Assembly (NCBI RefSeq): GCF_000690905.1
Contig: NZ_JMCL01000035.1
Span: 27,308 to 91,307 of the forward strand
Source: Pseudomonas sp. Ant30-3
GTDB lineage: Bacteria; Pseudomonadota; Gammaproteobacteria; Pseudomonadales; Pseudomonadaceae
Reading direction: 5' to 3'
DNA: 64,000 nt
Position 1 is the first letter of the stretch; the number at the start of each line of letters is the position of its first letter. Made by a program: the position numbers and the translations under genes. The notes beneath the pieces are model-generated. The model was not told the DNA's origin and made no database searches. It saw nothing but the letters and a program-made list of their open reading frames with translations. Of this stretch, positions 1 through 9,666 are shown piece after piece.

Positions 1-163
1 GCAGAAGCAGCCACGTGACGCAAGCGCTTCGCGCATGCGTAACCGCTGCCGCTTGACCGGTCGTCCGCACGGCGTTTACCGCAAGTTCGGCCTCGGCCGT
101 AACATGCTGCGTCAAGCAGCAATGCGTGGCGACGTACCGGGTCTGGTTAAAGCCAGCTGGTAA
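1..163 (+). CDS. rpsN: 30S ribosomal protein S14, C-terminal part
   Basis: The window opens inside this gene; codons run from base 2 and end at TAA 161-163, giving the last 53 residues. The tail [20 protein letters not shown] is typical of bacterial S14, a protein of the small-subunit head. Only one Cys is visible in the RNRCRLTGR stretch and there is no zinc-ribbon CxxC pair, so this is the zinc-independent form. It precedes rpsH in the spc operon, as in other gammaproteobacteria. Confidence 0.95.
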   Translation, partial: QKQPRDASASRMRNRCRLTGRPHGVYRKFGLGRNMLRQAAMRGDVPGLVKASW

Positions 164-225
164 GTAGCATCTCAAAGTCTCGGTGGAAGGGTTCGCAAGA
201 TCCTGACCGCCGGTGACCTTGAACT

Positions 226-255
226 TGAATCAAGCCCCTTTTGGGGCTTGATTCA
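226..255 (+). promoter_or_regulatory. Perfect 13-bp hairpin in rpsN-rpsH spacer
   Basis: Arms 226-238 and 243-255 are perfectly complementary around a TTTT loop (stem core AAGCCCC/GGGGCTT). No U-run follows, so it is not a classical intrinsic terminator. It lies in a 211-nt gap that is unusually long for this operon. It could be an RNA-processing, attenuation or transcript-stability element; function is inferred only. Confidence 0.55.
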
Positions 256-332
256 TTTGTGGGGTGTGTCTAGAATACCCGGCTCGCCTGAGCCCGTGCT
301 TTTTTCGCATGGATGTCCTCGGCGACACGTAG

Positions 333-354
333 TAGCCGTAAGGCTAATTTTTTT
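333..354 (+). promoter_or_regulatory. Short stem plus T-run just upstream of rpsH
   Basis: TAGCC (333-337), loop GTAA, GGCTA (342-346), then A and seven T residues (348-354). It ends 20 nt before the rpsH start. The 5-bp stem is weak for a terminator, but the geometry is attenuator-like. It may tune expression of the distal spc genes. Confidence 0.35.
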
Positions 355-374
355 GTATTAGGAGCGTCTAGCCC

Positions 375-767
375 ATGAGTATGCAGGACCCGTTAGCGGA
401 CATGCTAACTCGTATCCGTAATGCCCAGATGGCTGAAAAGTCCGTCGTAAGCATGCCATCTTCTACTTTGAAGGTAGCTGTTGCCAAAGTCCTGAAGGAC
501 GAAGGTTACATTGCGGGTTATCAGATCAGCAGCGAAATCAAACCACTGCTGTCCATCGAGCTGAAGTACTTCGAAGGCCGTCCGGTCATCGAGGAAGTGA
601 AGCGCGTTAGCCGTCCAGGCCTGCGTCAGTACAAGTCCGTCGATGATCTGCCAAAAGTTCGTGGCGGTCTCGGTGTGTCTATCGTCTCCACCAACAAAGG
701 TGTGATGACGGATCGTGCTGCGCGCGCTGCCGGTGTCGGCGGCGAAGTTCTTTGCACTGTGTTCTAA
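375..767 (+). CDS. rpsH: 30S ribosomal protein S8
   Basis: A 130-residue protein beginning [18 protein letters not shown] and ending GGEVLCTVF, both hallmarks of bacterial S8. S8 binds the central domain of 16S rRNA and, in Escherichia coli, represses translation of the spc operon by binding its mRNA. The start is set by AGGAG about 8 nt upstream of ATG 375. It follows a 211-nt spacer with two hairpins and precedes rplF by 12 nt. Confidence 0.98.
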   Translation: MSMQDPLADMLTRIRNAQMAEKSVVSMPSSTLKVAVAKVLKDEGYIAGYQISSEIKPLLSIELKYFEGRPVIEEVKRVSRPGLRQYKSVDDLPKVRGGLGVSIVSTNKGVMTDRAARAAGVGGEVLCTVF

Positions 768-779
768 GGGGGGATAAGC

Positions 780-1313
780 ATGTCACGCGTCGCTAAGAAC
801 CCCGTTAAGCTGCCAGCCGGTGTCGAAGTCAAATTCGCAGGCCAACAGCTTTCGGTGAAGGGTGCCAAGGGCACTCTCGAACTGAACATCCATTCGTCCG
901 TTGAGATTGTTGAAGAAGCTGGTGAGCTGCGTTTCGCTGCTCGCAATGGCGATCAACAAACTCGCGCAATGGCTGGTACCACTCGTGCGTTGGTAAACAA
1001 CATGGTCCAAGGCGTAAGCCAAGGCTTCGAGCGCAAGCTCCAGCTGGTCGGTGTTGGTTACAAAGCGCAAGCAAAAGGCACAGTGCTGAACCTGGCTCTT
1101 GGCTTCTCGCACCCAGTGGATTATGAACTGCCGGAAGGCATCACCGCTGAGACTCCTAGCCAGACCGATATCCTGATCAAGGGCATCGACAAGCAGCTGG
1201 TAGGTCAAGTGGCCGCCGAGATCCGCGACTTCCGTCCACCAGAGCCGTACAAAGGCAAAGGTGTGCGCTACGCGGACGAAGTCGTCCGTCGTAAAGAAGC
1301 CAAGAAGAAGTAG
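780..1313 (+). CDS. rplF: 50S ribosomal protein L6
   Basis: A 177-residue protein of normal L6 length, beginning [17 protein letters not shown]. It carries the conserved C-terminal stretch [16 protein letters not shown] that contacts 23S rRNA near the sarcin-ricin loop. A GGGGGAT ribosome-binding site precedes ATG 780. It sits between rpsH (12-nt gap) and rplR (10-nt gap), the standard spc operon position. Confidence 0.98.
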   Translation: MSRVAKNPVKLPAGVEVKFAGQQLSVKGAKGTLELNIHSSVEIVEEAGELRFAARNGDQQTRAMAGTTRALVNNMVQGVSQGFERKLQLVGVGYKAQAKGTVLNLALGFSHPVDYELPEGITAETPSQTDILIKGIDKQLVGQVAAEIRDFRPPEPYKGKGVRYADEVVRRKEAKKK

Positions 1314-1323
1314 GGCATAGCAA

Positions 1324-1674
1324 ATGACCGACAAAAAAGTTACTCGACTGCGTCGCGCTCGCAAAGCACGCCTGAAAATGCACGAACTCGAAGTCGTGCG
1401 TCTCTGCGTGTTCCGCTCGTCGCAGCACATCTACGCCCAGGTCATTTCGGCCGACGGCGCCAAAGTTCTGGCTTCTGCCTCGACTTTGGATAAAGAACTG
1501 CGTGATGGTGCCACTGGCAACATCGACGCGGCCACTAAAGTTGGCCAGCTGGTCGCTACGCGTGCTAAGGCCGCTGGCGTCTCGCAAGTGGCTTTCGACC
1601 GCTCTGGCTTCAAGTACCACGGCCGCGTTAAAGCGCTGGCTGATGCTGCTCGTGAAGCTGGGCTGGAGTTCTAA
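1324..1674 (+). CDS. rplR: 50S ribosomal protein L18
   Basis: A 116-residue protein starting [19 protein letters not shown], with the conserved ending [21 protein letters not shown]18 binds 5S rRNA and helps place it in the large subunit. Length and both ends match the family. The gene follows rplF after 10 nt and precedes rpsE by 3 nt, which suggests translational coupling. Confidence 0.98.
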   Translation: MTDKKVTRLRRARKARLKMHELEVVRLCVFRSSQHIYAQVISADGAKVLASASTLDKELRDGATGNIDAATKVGQLVATRAKAAGVSQVAFDRSGFKYHGRVKALADAAREAGLEF

Positions 1675-1677
1675 GTT

Positions 1678-2178
1678 ATGTCAAATAACGACCAAAAGCG
1701 CGACGAAGGCTACATTGAGAAGCTGGTTCAAGTTAACCGCGTAGCCAAAACCGTTAAAGGCGGCCGTATCTTCACTTTCACCGCGTTGACCGTGGTTGGT
1801 GATGGTAAAGGGCGCGTTGGCTTCGGCCGTGGCAAGTCGCGTGAAGTGCCTGCTGCGATCCAGAAGGCAATGGAAGCTGCTCGCCGCAACATGATCCAAG
1901 TTGACCTGAACGGCACCACTCTGCAGTACGCAATGAAGTCCGCTCATGGCGCTTCGAAGGTGTACATGCAGCCTGCTTCTGAAGGTACCGGTATCATCGC
2001 TGGCGGCGCTATGCGTGCTGTCCTCGAAGTTGCTGGCGTTCAGAACGTTCTGGCCAAGTGCTACGGCTCGACTAACCCGGTAAACGTGGTTCACGCCACT
2101 TTCAAGGGTTTGAAGGCTATGCAGTCTCCTGAATCCATTGCCGCCAAGCGTGGCAAAAGCGTCAAGGAGATCTTCTGA
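1678..2178 (+). CDS. rpsE: 30S ribosomal protein S5
   Basis: A 166-residue protein with the N-terminal RNA-binding segment [17 protein letters not shown] and the glycine-rich [18 protein letters not shown] loop that defines S5. S5 acts in decoding accuracy and mRNA unwinding at the entry channel. The ATG at 1678 lies 3 nt after the rplR stop, and rpmD begins 2 nt after its own stop. Confidence 0.98.
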   Translation: MSNNDQKRDEGYIEKLVQVNRVAKTVKGGRIFTFTALTVVGDGKGRVGFGRGKSREVPAAIQKAMEAARRNMIQVDLNGTTLQYAMKSAHGASKVYMQPASEGTGIIAGGAMRAVLEVAGVQNVLAKCYGSTNPVNVVHATFKGLKAMQSPESIAAKRGKSVKEIF

Positions 2179-2180
2179 TC

Positions 2181-2357
2181 ATGGCTACAGTTAAAGTTAC
2201 GCTGATCAAAAGCATGACCGGCCGCATCCCTAACCACAAATTGTGCGTTAAGGGTCTGGGTCTGCGTCGCATCGGTCACACTGTAGAAGTAGTTGATACT
2301 CCCGAGAATCGCGGGATGATCAACAAGGCTTACTACATGCTGCGTGTCGAGGGTTAA
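2181..2357 (+). CDS. rpmD: 50S ribosomal protein L30
   Basis: A short gene of 59 codons encoding 58 residues, beginning [20 protein letters not shown] and ending YYMLRVEG. The KGLGLRRIG motif and the length are diagnostic for bacterial L30, a small large-subunit protein. It sits 2 nt after rpsE and 3 nt before rplO, in the expected operon order. Confidence 0.97.
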   Translation: MATVKVTLIKSMTGRIPNHKLCVKGLGLRRIGHTVEVVDTPENRGMINKAYYMLRVEG

Positions 2358-2360
2358 TCG

Positions 2361-2798
2361 ATGAAACTCAATGATCTGAGTCCAGCGCCGGGTTCCCGTC
2401 GCGAAAAGCATCGTCCGGGCCGTGGTATCGGTAGTGGTTTGGGTAAGACCGGTGGCCGTGGCCACAAAGGTCAGTCCTCCCGCTCCGGTGGCACCATTGC
2501 TCCAGGCTTTGAAGGCGGCCAACAGCCGCTGCATCGTCGTCTGCCGAAGTTCGGTTTCGTTTCCCTGAAAGCCATGGATCGCGCAGAAGTGCGTTTGTCC
2601 GAGCTGGCTAAAGTGGAAGGCGACATCGTAACCGTGCAGTCCCTGAAAGATGCCAACGTGATCAACGTCAACGTACAGCGTGTGAAAATCATGCTGTCCG
2701 GCGAAGTTACTCGCGCTGTTACCATCGGAAAGGGAATCGGCGCCACCAAAGGTGCGCGTTCGGCTATCGAAGCAGCTGGCGGCAAGTTCGAGGAATAA
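2361..2798 (+). CDS. rplO: 50S ribosomal protein L15
   Basis: A 145-residue protein starting [20 protein letters not shown], with the Gly/Arg-rich [18 protein letters not shown] tail that threads into 23S rRNA and a globular C-terminal part. L15 is a late-assembly large-subunit protein. Its stop codon directly abuts the secY ATG, so the two are probably coupled in translation. Confidence 0.98.
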   Translation: MKLNDLSPAPGSRREKHRPGRGIGSGLGKTGGRGHKGQSSRSGGTIAPGFEGGQQPLHRRLPKFGFVSLKAMDRAEVRLSELAKVEGDIVTVQSLKDANVINVNVQRVKIMLSGEVTRAVTIGKGIGATKGARSAIEAAGGKFEE

Positions 2799-4127
2799 AT
2801 GGCTAAGCAAGGTGCTCTCTCTGCGCTCGGCAAAGGCGGTATGTCTGAACTCTGGGCTCGTCTGCGTTTTCTGTTCCTGGCGATTATCGTCTACCGAATA
2901 GGCGCACACATCCCGGTTCCAGGTATCAACCCGGACCGACTCGCGGACCTGTTTCGACAGAATGAGGGGACCATTCTTAGCTTGTTCAACATGTTTTCCG
3001 GCGGCGCGCTGGAGCGGATGAGCATCTTTGCACTGGGGATCATGCCGTACATTTCGGCATCGATCATCATGCAGCTGATGACCGCCGTCAGCCCGCAGCT
3101 GGAACAGTTGAAGAAGGAAGGTGAGTCTGGGCGTCGCAAGATTGCCCAGTACACCCGCTACGGCACTGTCGTTCTTGCTCTCGTTCAGGCTATTGGCATG
3201 TCCATTGGTCTGGCGGGGCAGGGCGTAGCGTTCACTGGTGACTTTGGCTTCCATTTCGTCGCGGTATCCACTTTTGTGGCTGGTGCGATGTTCATGATGT
3301 GGCTGGGTGAGCAGATTACTGAGCGTGGTGTTGGCAACGGTATCTCGATGTTGATTTTCGCAGGTATCGTCGCCGGTCTTCCGAGAGCGATCGGGCAGTC
3401 TTTCGAGTCTGCGCGTCAGGGTGACATCAACATTTTCGCCCTGGTTGCAATCGGTTTGCTGGCAGTAGCGATTATCGGTTTTGTGGTGTTCATTGAGCGT
3501 GGTCAGCGTCGTATTGCTGTTCACTACGCCAAGCGTCAGCAGGGCCGCAAGGTCTTTGCTGCGCAGACTAGCCACTTGCCGCTGAAGGTGAACATGGCCG
3601 GCGTTATTCCGGCCATTTTCGCGAGCAGCATTTTGCTGTTCCCGGCTTCGTTGGGTACCTGGTTTGGTCAGTCTGAAGGTATGGGCTGGCTGCAGGACAT
3701 CTCGCAGTCGATCGCTCCTGGTCAGCCGTTGAATATTCTGCTGTTTAGTGCAGGGATTATTTTCTTCTGCTTCTTCTATACGGCGTTGATGTTCAATCCG
3801 AAAGACGTAGCGGAAAACCTGAAGAAGTCCGGTGCCTTTATTCCGGGCATCCGTCCAGGTGAGCAGTCGGCGCGCTACATTGATGGCGTTCTGACTCGTT
3901 TGACCCTGTTCGGTGCTCTATATATGACGGCCGTGTGCTTGTTGCCCCAGTTCTTGGTGGTAGCAGCAAACGTTCCGTTCTACCTTGGCGGGACCTCGTT
4001 GCTGATCGTCGTCGTGGTTGTGATGGACTTCATGTCCCAAGTACAATCGCACCTCGTTTCGCACCAGTACGAATCCCTGATGAAGAAAGCCAACCTGAAG
4101 GGTTACGGCAGCGGCATGTTGCGCTGA
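2799..4127 (+). CDS. secY: Preprotein translocase subunit SecY
   Basis: A 442-residue integral membrane protein with the family's ten hydrophobic segments. It contains the conserved [20 protein letters not shown] stretch, the [19 protein letters not shown] motif and the cytosolic [16 protein letters not shown] loop that contacts SecA and ribosomes. SecY forms the protein-conducting pore of the SecYEG translocon in the inner membrane. It sits between rplO and rpmJ as in other proteobacteria, so translocon output follows ribosome output. Confidence 0.99.
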   Translation: MAKQGALSALGKGGMSELWARLRFLFLAIIVYRIGAHIPVPGINPDRLADLFRQNEGTILSLFNMFSGGALERMSIFALGIMPYISASIIMQLMTAVSPQLEQLKKEGESGRRKIAQYTRYGTVVLALVQAIGMSIGLAGQGVAFTGDFGFHFVAVSTFVAGAMFMMWLGEQITERGVGNGISMLIFAGIVAGLPRAIGQSFESARQGDINIFALVAIGLLAVAIIGFVVFIERGQRRIAVHYAKRQQGRKVFAAQTSHLPLKVNMAGVIPAIFASSILLFPASLGTWFGQSEGMGWLQDISQSIAPGQPLNILLFSAGIIFFCFFYTALMFNPKDVAENLKKSGAFIPGIRPGEQSARYIDGVLTRLTLFGALYMTAVCLLPQFLVVAANVPFYLGGTSLLIVVVVVMDFMSQVQSHLVSHQYESLMKKANLKGYGSGMLR

Positions 4128-4154
4128 GTACCCATAAGGTTCGAGGAGTTGGTG

Positions 4155-4271
4155 ATGAAAGTTCGTGCATCGGTGAAAAAGCTGTGCCGTAACTGCAAGA
4201 TTATTCGCCGCGAAGGTGTTGTTCGAGTAATTTGCAGCGCGGAACCGCGTCACAAACAGCGCCAAGGCTGA
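4155..4271 (+). CDS. rpmJ: 50S ribosomal protein L36
   Basis: A 38-residue protein starting [15 protein letters not shown]. Cys11, Cys14, Cys27 and His33 form the zinc ribbon of the Cys-containing L36 class. The ATG at 4155 follows a GAGGAG-like site at 4143-4148. It is the last gene before a hairpin that separates the spc-type and alpha-type parts of the cluster. Confidence 0.97.
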
Positions 4272-4289
4272 GTGTGATTGTGCTTCAAG

Positions 4290-4313
4290 CCCGGCAGCTA
4301 GTGCGCTGCCGGG
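4290..4313 (+). terminator. Hairpin between rpmJ and rpsM
   Basis: Arms CCCGGCAGC (4290-4298) and GCTGCCGGG (4305-4313) pair perfectly around TAGTGC and are followed by a T-rich tract. It sits in the 130-nt gap between rpmJ and rpsM. It is likely a partial terminator or attenuator between the spc and alpha operons. The remaining bases up to 4401 would hold any alpha promoter or leader; I see no firm motif. Confidence 0.6.
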
Positions 4314-4401
4314 TTGATTATTTGTTATTACAGCGATATTATCTCGCGCCCTATTTCTTGGCTTCCGGGGCGTAGGTAGCTGTCAATTGGAGTCCCACTG
4401 A

Positions 4402-4758
4402 ATGGCCCGTATTGCAGGCGTTAACATTCCAGATAACAAGCATACTGTTATCTCGCTGACCTACATCTATGGTGTTGGTCGCACTACTGCGCAGAAAATT
4501 TGCGCAGTGACTGGGGTAAACCCAGCCGCAAAGATCAAGGATCTGAGCGACGAGCAGATTGAACAGCTGCGTGGCGAAGTGGCGAAGTTCACCACTGAAG
4601 GTGACCTGCGTCGCGAAATCAACATGAAAATCAAGCGTTTGATGGACCTCGGTTGCTATCGCGGTCTGCGTCATCGTCGTGGTCTTCCAGTGCGCGGTCA
4701 GCGTACCAAGACTAACGCGCGTACCCGTAAAGGTCCGCGTAAGCCGATCCGCAAGTAA
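4402..4758 (+). CDS. rpsM: 30S ribosomal protein S13
   Basis: A 118-residue protein starting [20 protein letters not shown] and ending [11 protein letters not shown]. It contains the helix-hairpin-helix around [11 protein letters not shown] and the basic [20 protein letters not shown] tail that reaches the P-site tRNA. S13 forms bridges between subunits. It is the first gene of the alpha operon (rpsM-rpsK-rpsD-rpoA-rplQ). Confidence 0.98.
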   Translation: MARIAGVNIPDNKHTVISLTYIYGVGRTTAQKICAVTGVNPAAKIKDLSDEQIEQLRGEVAKFTTEGDLRREINMKIKRLMDLGCYRGLRHRRGLPVRGQRTKTNARTRKGPRKPIRK

Positions 4759-4788
4759 TCGCCCCAGCGAATCGACAGGAAATTAATC

Positions 4789-5178
4789 ATGGCAAAACCT
4801 GCTGCTCGTCCTCGTAAAAAAGTTAAAAAGACAGTGGTTGATGGCATCGCCCACATCCATGCTTCTTTTAACAACACAATCGTGACCATTACCGACCGTC
4901 AAGGTAACGCGCTTTCTTGGGCTACCTCCGGTGGTTCGGGTTTCCGCGGTTCCCGCAAGTCCACCCCGTTTGCTGCTCAAGTAGCTGCAGAACGTGCTGG
5001 TCAAGCTGCGCTGGAATATGGCCTGAAAAACCTCGACGTTAACGTCAAGGGTCCAGGTCCAGGTCGTGAGTCTGCTGTCCGTGCATTGAACGGCTGTGGC
5101 TATAAGATCGCCAGCATCACCGACGTGACGCCAATCCCGCACAACGGGTGCCGTCCGCCGAAGAAGCGCCGCGTGTAA
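4789..5178 (+). CDS. rpsK: 30S ribosomal protein S11
   Basis: A 129-residue protein with the conserved core [20 protein letters not shown] and the C-terminal [18 protein letters not shown], both diagnostic of S11. S11 lines the platform near the E site and the anti-Shine-Dalgarno region. A GACAGGAAA site precedes ATG 4789. It sits between rpsM and rpsD. Confidence 0.98.
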   Translation: MAKPAARPRKKVKKTVVDGIAHIHASFNNTIVTITDRQGNALSWATSGGSGFRGSRKSTPFAAQVAAERAGQAALEYGLKNLDVNVKGPGPGRESAVRALNGCGYKIASITDVTPIPHNGCRPPKKRRV

Positions 5179-5196
5179 TCCAGGAGATTGTAAAGA

Positions 5197-5817
5197 ATGG
5201 CTCGTTACATTGGTCCAAAATGCAAACTCGCTCGTCGCGAAGGCACCGATCTCTTTCTGAAGAGCGGCGTGCGCGCGATCGAATCGAAGTGCAACATCGA
5301 AGCAGCACCTGGTATCCACGGCCAACGCCGCGGTCGCCAGTCCGATTACGGCACCCAACTGCGTGAAAAGCAGAAGGTCCGTCGTATCTACGGCGTTCTC
5401 GAGCGTCAATTCAGCGGCTACTACAAGGAAGCTGCTGGAAAGAAAGGTGCAACCGGTGAAAACCTGCTGCAACTGCTCGAATGCCGTCTGGACAACGTTG
5501 TATACCGTATGGGCTTTGGTTCGACTCGTGCCGAATCCCGTCAGCTGGTATCGCACAAATCCGTCAGCGTTAACGGTCAGACCGTAAACGTGCCGTCGTA
5601 CCAGGTTCGTGCTGGTGACGTGGTCGCGATTCGCGAGAAAGCAAAGAATCAACTTCGCATTGTCCAAGCTCTCGATCTGTGTGCCCAACGTGGCCGCGTA
5701 GAATGGGTAGAAGTAGACACTGAGAAGAAGTCGGGCGTTTTCAAGAACGTTCCTGCTCGCAGTGATCTGTCCGCCGACATCAACGAAAGCCTGATTGTCG
5801 AGCTCTACTCCAAGTAA
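5197..5817 (+). CDS. rpsD: 30S ribosomal protein S4
   Basis: A 206-residue protein starting [20 protein letters not shown]. The S4 RNA-binding domain lies near residues 95-155, around [21 protein letters not shown]4 nucleates 16S rRNA folding; in Escherichia coli it represses translation of the alpha operon by binding a pseudoknot ahead of rpsM. An AGGAG site lies upstream of ATG 5197. rpoA begins 22 nt after the stop. Confidence 0.98.
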   Translation: MARYIGPKCKLARREGTDLFLKSGVRAIESKCNIEAAPGIHGQRRGRQSDYGTQLREKQKVRRIYGVLERQFSGYYKEAAGKKGATGENLLQLLECRLDNVVYRMGFGSTRAESRQLVSHKSVSVNGQTVNVPSYQVRAGDVVAIREKAKNQLRIVQALDLCAQRGRVEWVEVDTEKKSGVFKNVPARSDLSADINESLIVELYSK

Positions 5818-5839
5818 GGGCTAGAAAATAGGTGCATCC

Positions 5840-6841
5840 ATGCAGATTTCGGTAAATGAGTTCCTGACACCCCGCCATATTGATGTGCAGGTTGTCAGTC
5901 CAACCCGCGCCAAGATCACTCTCGAGCCTCTCGAGCGTGGTTTTGGCCACACCCTGGGCAACGCGCTGCGACGCATCCTGTTGTCCTCAATGCCCGGCTG
6001 TGCAGTGGTCGAGGCCGAGATTGACGGTGTACTCCATGAGTACAGCGCCATCGAAGGTGTACAGGAAGATGTAATTGAAATCCTGTTGAACCTTAAAGGT
6101 CTGGCTATCAAGCTGCACGGTCGTGACGAAGTTACGCTGACCTTGTCGAAGAAGGGTTCGGGGGTGGTTACCGCTGCCGATATTCAGCTGGATCATGATG
6201 TCGAGATCGTTAACCCCGATCACGTAATCGCTAACCTGGCGTCTAACGGCGCCCTGAACATGAAGCTCACCGTAGCTCGTGGTCGTGGTTATGAACCGGC
6301 CGACTCGCGTCAGAGCGATGAAGACGAAAGCCGCAGCATTGGTCGCTTGCAGCTTGACTCTTCGTTCAGCCCGGTTCGCCGTATCGCATACGTGGTGGAA
6401 AACGCCCGTGTCGAGCAGCGTACTAACCTGGATAAGCTGGTTATTGATCTGGAAACCAACGGTACTCTGGATCCTGAAGAGGCTATTCGCCGCGCTGCAA
6501 CCATTCTGCAACAGCAGTTGGCTGCGTTCGTCGATCTCAAAGGTGACAGTGAGCCAGTGGTTGTCGAGCAGGAAGACGAGATCGATCCGATCCTGCTTCG
6601 CCCGGTTGACGATCTGGAACTGACTGTACGTTCGGCTAACTGCCTTAAGGCGGAAAACATCTACTACATCGGTGACCTGATTCAGCGTACCGAAGTAGAG
6701 CTGTTGAAGACTCCGAACCTTGGCAAGAAATCCTTGACTGAAATCAAGGACGTTCTGGCCTCCCGCGGTCTGTCCCTCGGCATGCGCCTCGACAACTGGC
6801 CGCCTGCAAGTCTTAAGAAGGACGACAAGGCGACTGCCTGA
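5840..6841 (+). CDS. rpoA: RNA polymerase subunit alpha
   Basis: A 333-residue protein of normal length. The N-terminal assembly domain carries the dimerisation motif [19 protein letters not shown] (about residues 36-54). After a linker, the C-terminal domain (from about residue 250) holds [17 protein letters not shown] and [16 protein letters not shown], which bind UP elements and activators. It lies between rpsD and rplQ as in other gammaproteobacteria. Confidence 0.99.
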   Translation: MQISVNEFLTPRHIDVQVVSPTRAKITLEPLERGFGHTLGNALRRILLSSMPGCAVVEAEIDGVLHEYSAIEGVQEDVIEILLNLKGLAIKLHGRDEVTLTLSKKGSGVVTAADIQLDHDVEIVNPDHVIANLASNGALNMKLTVARGRGYEPADSRQSDEDESRSIGRLQLDSSFSPVRRIAYVVENARVEQRTNLDKLVIDLETNGTLDPEEAIRRAATILQQQLAAFVDLKGDSEPVVVEQEDEIDPILLRPVDDLELTVRSANCLKAENIYYIGDLIQRTEVELLKTPNLGKKSLTEIKDVLASRGLSLGMRLDNWPPASLKKDDKATA

Positions 6842-6883
6842 TCGTCGTAATCACCGAACGTTGTGTTTGGTAAGGAATGAACC

Positions 6884-7270
6884 ATGCGTCATCGTAAAAG
6901 TGGTCGTCACCTGAGCCGCACCAGCTCGCACCGCAAGGCCATGTTTCAAAACATGGCGGTGTCGCTGTTCGAGCACGAGCTGATCAAAACTACACTGCCG
7001 AAAGCTAAAGAACTGCGTCGCGTTGCTGAGCCGCTGATCACTTTGGCCAAGACAGACAGCCTGGCTAACCGCCGTTTGGCCTTCGACCGTACGCGTTCGA
7101 AAGCTATCGTTGGTAAGCTCTTCAACGACCTGGGCAAGCGTTACGCTACCCGTGAGGGTGGCTACCTGCGCATCCTCAAGTGCGGTTTCCGCACTGGCGA
7201 CAACGCGCCTATGGCGTACGTCGAGTTGGTTGACCGTCCTGTCGGTGGTGAAGCTGTATCCGCTGAGTAA
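6884..7270 (+). CDS. rplQ: 50S ribosomal protein L17
   Basis: A 128-residue protein starting [20 protein letters not shown], the family signature. The C-terminal [20 protein letters not shown] motif is also present. L17 is an early-assembly large-subunit protein near the exit tunnel. The start follows a TAAGGAATG site. It is the last gene of the alpha operon and is followed within 25 nt by a strong intrinsic terminator. Confidence 0.98.
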   Translation: MRHRKSGRHLSRTSSHRKAMFQNMAVSLFEHELIKTTLPKAKELRRVAEPLITLAKTDSLANRRLAFDRTRSKAIVGKLFNDLGKRYATREGGYLRILKCGFRTGDNAPMAYVELVDRPVGGEAVSAE

Positions 7271-7290
7271 GACGTCAGTCTGAAAACATA

Positions 7291-7317
7291 AAACCGGGCC
7301 TAGTGCCCGGTTTTTTG
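7291..7317 (+). terminator. Intrinsic terminator of the alpha operon
   Basis: The stem AAACCGGGC/GCCCGGTTT is followed by a run of six T residues (7311-7316). It lies 20 nt after the rplQ stop. The remaining bases to 7506 form the katA upstream region, where I recognise no specific operator. Confidence 0.9.
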
Positions 7318-7506
7318 TTTCCTGAAATAAACCTTTGTCCTGATTCAGGCGTTGGCAGGTCTACATTGTCGCGTTCGGAATGACCCCTCTATTAGTAATT
7401 ATCTATTGATGTGCGCAAGTTAATGAATTTGTGTGTGGACCGCTGATCGTTAACAATCCTCTCAAGCCGATAGACGGTAGCTAGTGACTGACAGAGGAAG
7501 AAATTC

Positions 7507-8961
7507 ATGAGCCAGAATAAAACGCTGACCACCGCCAGTGGTGCACCTGTCGCAGATAATCAGAACTCTCGTTCCGCCGGCCCGCGCGGCCCATTGTTGC
7601 TTGACGACTTCCACTTGCTCGAGAAGCTTGCGCATTTCAATCGCGAGAACATCCCTGAGCGTCGAGTGCACGCCAAGGGCTCGGGCGCATACGGAACATT
7701 CACCGTTACACGGGATATCAGCCAATACACCAGCGCAAAACTGTTCGAAGCCATCGGCAAACAAACCCCGACCTTCCTTAGATTTTCCACCGTGGGTGGT
7801 GAGCGTGGTTCGGCTGATACAGAACGCGATCCGCGTGGCTTTGCGCTCAAGTTTTATACCGAAGAAGGTAACTGGGACATCGTAGGCAACAACACGCCCG
7901 TGTTCTTCATTCGGGATCCGATGAAATTCCCGGATTTCATTCACACCCAGAAACGCCTGCCGCAAAGTAACCTCAAAAGTGCGCAGATGATGTGGGACTT
8001 CTGGTCTCATTCCCCTGAGGCTTTGCACCAGGTGACCATCCTGTTCTCCGATCGCGGCATTCCCGACGGCTATCGTCATATGCATGGTTTCGGGAGCCAC
8101 ACCTATAGCTTGATCAGTTCCAGCGGCGAACGTCACTGGGTCAAATGGCACTATAAAACCCAGCAGGGCATCAAGAACTTGAGACCGGCCGATGCCGCTC
8201 GTTTGGCCGGTACTGACCCGGATTACGCCCAGCGGGATCTGTTCGAGGCGATCGAGCGCGGGGATTTTCCCAAATGGCGTGTGTGCATTCAGATCATGAG
8301 CGAAGCGCAAGCAGCGGCTCACTATGAGAATCCGTTTGACGTGACCAAGACCTGGTCGCAGAAAGAATTCCCGTTGATTGAAGTGGGCGAGCTGGAGCTC
8401 AATCGCAATCCACAAAATTACTTCGCCGAAGTCGAGCAAGCTGCGTTTGGCCCCAGCAACATGGTGCCAGGTGTTGGCCTTTCGCCTGACCGCATGCTGC
8501 AAGGACGCGTTTTCGCCTATGCGGACGCTCATCGGTACCGCATTGGCACCAATCACCAGCAATTGCCGGTGAACGCACCGCGCAGCCCCGTTAACACTTA
8601 CCAGCGCGACGGCTCCATGGCGTTCGGCAGCAATGGTGGCGCGATGCCGAACTACGAACCGAATAGCTACGTCGAATCGCCAAAACAAGCTCCTCGGTAC
8701 GCGGAGCCCGCTCTTGCACTGAGCGGTGCGGCTAACCGATACGATCACCGCGAAGATACCGATTACTACAGTCACGCCGGTGCACTCTTCCGCCTGATGA
8801 GCGATGAGCAAAAAGCGCTGTTGGTTAGCAACATCGCAGGCGCCATGGCTGGAGTCTCAAGCGATGTGGTTGATCGCCAGCTGCAGCATTTCTTCCGGGC
8901 AGATCCGGCGTACGGAGAAGCAATCGCAACCGCGCTGAACGTACAGCTTAACGAAGTCTAA
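7507..8961 (+). CDS. katA: Monofunctional heme catalase
   Basis: A 484-residue small-subunit catalase that breaks hydrogen peroxide into water and oxygen. The catalytic His lies in [14 protein letters not shown], the Asn in [12 protein letters not shown], and the proximal heme Tyr in [15 protein letters not shown]. The length fits clade 3 catalases that bind NADPH. There is no signal peptide, so it is cytoplasmic. A GAGGAAG site precedes ATG 7507. Position between rplQ and the ferritin-like gene matches katA of Pseudomonas aeruginosa, where the two gene products are functionally linked. Confidence 0.96.
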   Translation: MSQNKTLTTASGAPVADNQNSRSAGPRGPLLLDDFHLLEKLAHFNRENIPERRVHAKGSGAYGTFTVTRDISQYTSAKLFEAIGKQTPTFLRFSTVGGERGSADTERDPRGFALKFYTEEGNWDIVGNNTPVFFIRDPMKFPDFIHTQKRLPQSNLKSAQMMWDFWSHSPEALHQVTILFSDRGIPDGYRHMHGFGSHTYSLISSSGERHWVKWHYKTQQGIKNLRPADAARLAGTDPDYAQRDLFEAIERGDFPKWRVCIQIMSEAQAAAHYENPFDVTKTWSQKEFPLIEVGELELNRNPQNYFAEVEQAAFGPSNMVPGVGLSPDRMLQGRVFAYADAHRYRIGTNHQQLPVNAPRSPVNTYQRDGSMAFGSNGGAMPNYEPNSYVESPKQAPRYAEPALALSGAANRYDHREDTDYYSHAGALFRLMSDEQKALLVSNIAGAMAGVSSDVVDRQLQHFFRADPAYGEAIATALNVQLNEV

Positions 8962-8972
8962 ACGAGAAGCAG

Positions 8973-8999
8973 AACCGCTCACATTTGAGCGGTTTTTGC
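8973..8999 (+). terminator. Terminator after katA
   Basis: Arms AACCGCTCA (8973-8981) and TGAGCGGTT (8986-8994) with a 4-nt loop, continuing into T residues. It lies 12 nt past the katA stop and separates it from the ferritin-like gene. Confidence 0.88.
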
Positions 9000-9110
9000 G
9001 TTATTTAAACTACTTTTCTCAGAATATCTTCTCTTTTATCGCGTAAGCAGGGTGACCAAACGGTCGCCTTGGTTCAAACTACAGACTTTCAAGCAGGGAG
9101 ATGTAGGGCG

Positions 9111-9578
9111 ATGCAAGGCCACCCAGACGTTATCGATTACCTCAACACGTTGCTGACCGGCGAACTGGCCGCGCGTGACCAGTATTTTGTTCACTCGCGG
9201 ATGTATGAGGACTGGGGATTCACCAAGCTCTATGAACGGATCAACCACGAGATGGAAGAGGAAGCAGGGCACGCCGATGCTTTGATGCGTCGAATTCTGA
9301 TGCTCGAAGGCACGCCGCGCATGCGTCCGGACGATCTCGATGTCGGCACTACAGTGCCGGACATGCTTGCGGCTGACCTGCGTCTGGAATACAAAGTCCG
9401 CGCCGCACTCTGCAAGGGCATTGAGCTCTGCGAGTTGCACCGGGACTACGTTAGTCGCGAGATGTTGCGTATTCAGCTGAACGACACTGAAGAAGATCAC
9501 ACCTACTGGCTCGAGAAGCAGTTGGGGCTGATCAAGCTGATTGGGCTGGAGAACTACCTGCAATCGCACGCCGAGTGA
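9111..9578 (+). CDS. bfrA: Ferritin-like iron-storage protein (FtnA/BfrA class)
   Basis: A 155-residue four-helix ferritin. The ATG at 9111 is chosen because it follows GTAGGGCG and gives the family start [12 protein letters not shown]. Diiron ligands fit E in [16 protein letters not shown] and H in EEEAGHAD, and E/H in NDTEEDH. In heme-binding bacterioferritins the residue before the HAD block is part of EMKHAD, with Met as heme ligand; here it reads EAGHAD, so that Met is absent. This resembles the P. aeruginosa protein long called BfrA and later renamed FtnA. It sits behind katA and likely handles iron for catalase. Confidence 0.9.
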   Translation: MQGHPDVIDYLNTLLTGELAARDQYFVHSRMYEDWGFTKLYERINHEMEEEAGHADALMRRILMLEGTPRMRPDDLDVGTTVPDMLAADLRLEYKVRAALCKGIELCELHRDYVSREMLRIQLNDTEEDHTYWLEKQLGLIKLIGLENYLQSHAE

Positions 9579-9615
9579 TGCTATTGCAGGAGTAAGCTGC
9601 TGCAAGAAACGCAAT

Positions 9616-9655
9616 AAAAAGCCCCTGTCACTGATCAAGTGACAGGGGCTTTTTC
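9616..9655. terminator. Bidirectional terminator between the ferritin gene and uvrA
   Basis: A near-perfect 17-bp stem (9616-9632 with 9639-9655; core GCCCCTGTCA/TGACAGGGGC) flanked by A- and T-runs. It can end transcription of both convergent genes. Confidence 0.93.
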
Positions 9656-9666
9656 ATGCCTGCAAT

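Noticed and set aside
2091..3575. 494-residue open frame antisense to rplO and secY
   Set aside because: It lies wholly opposite well-conserved genes, shows no family motif, and is a codon-bias artefact.
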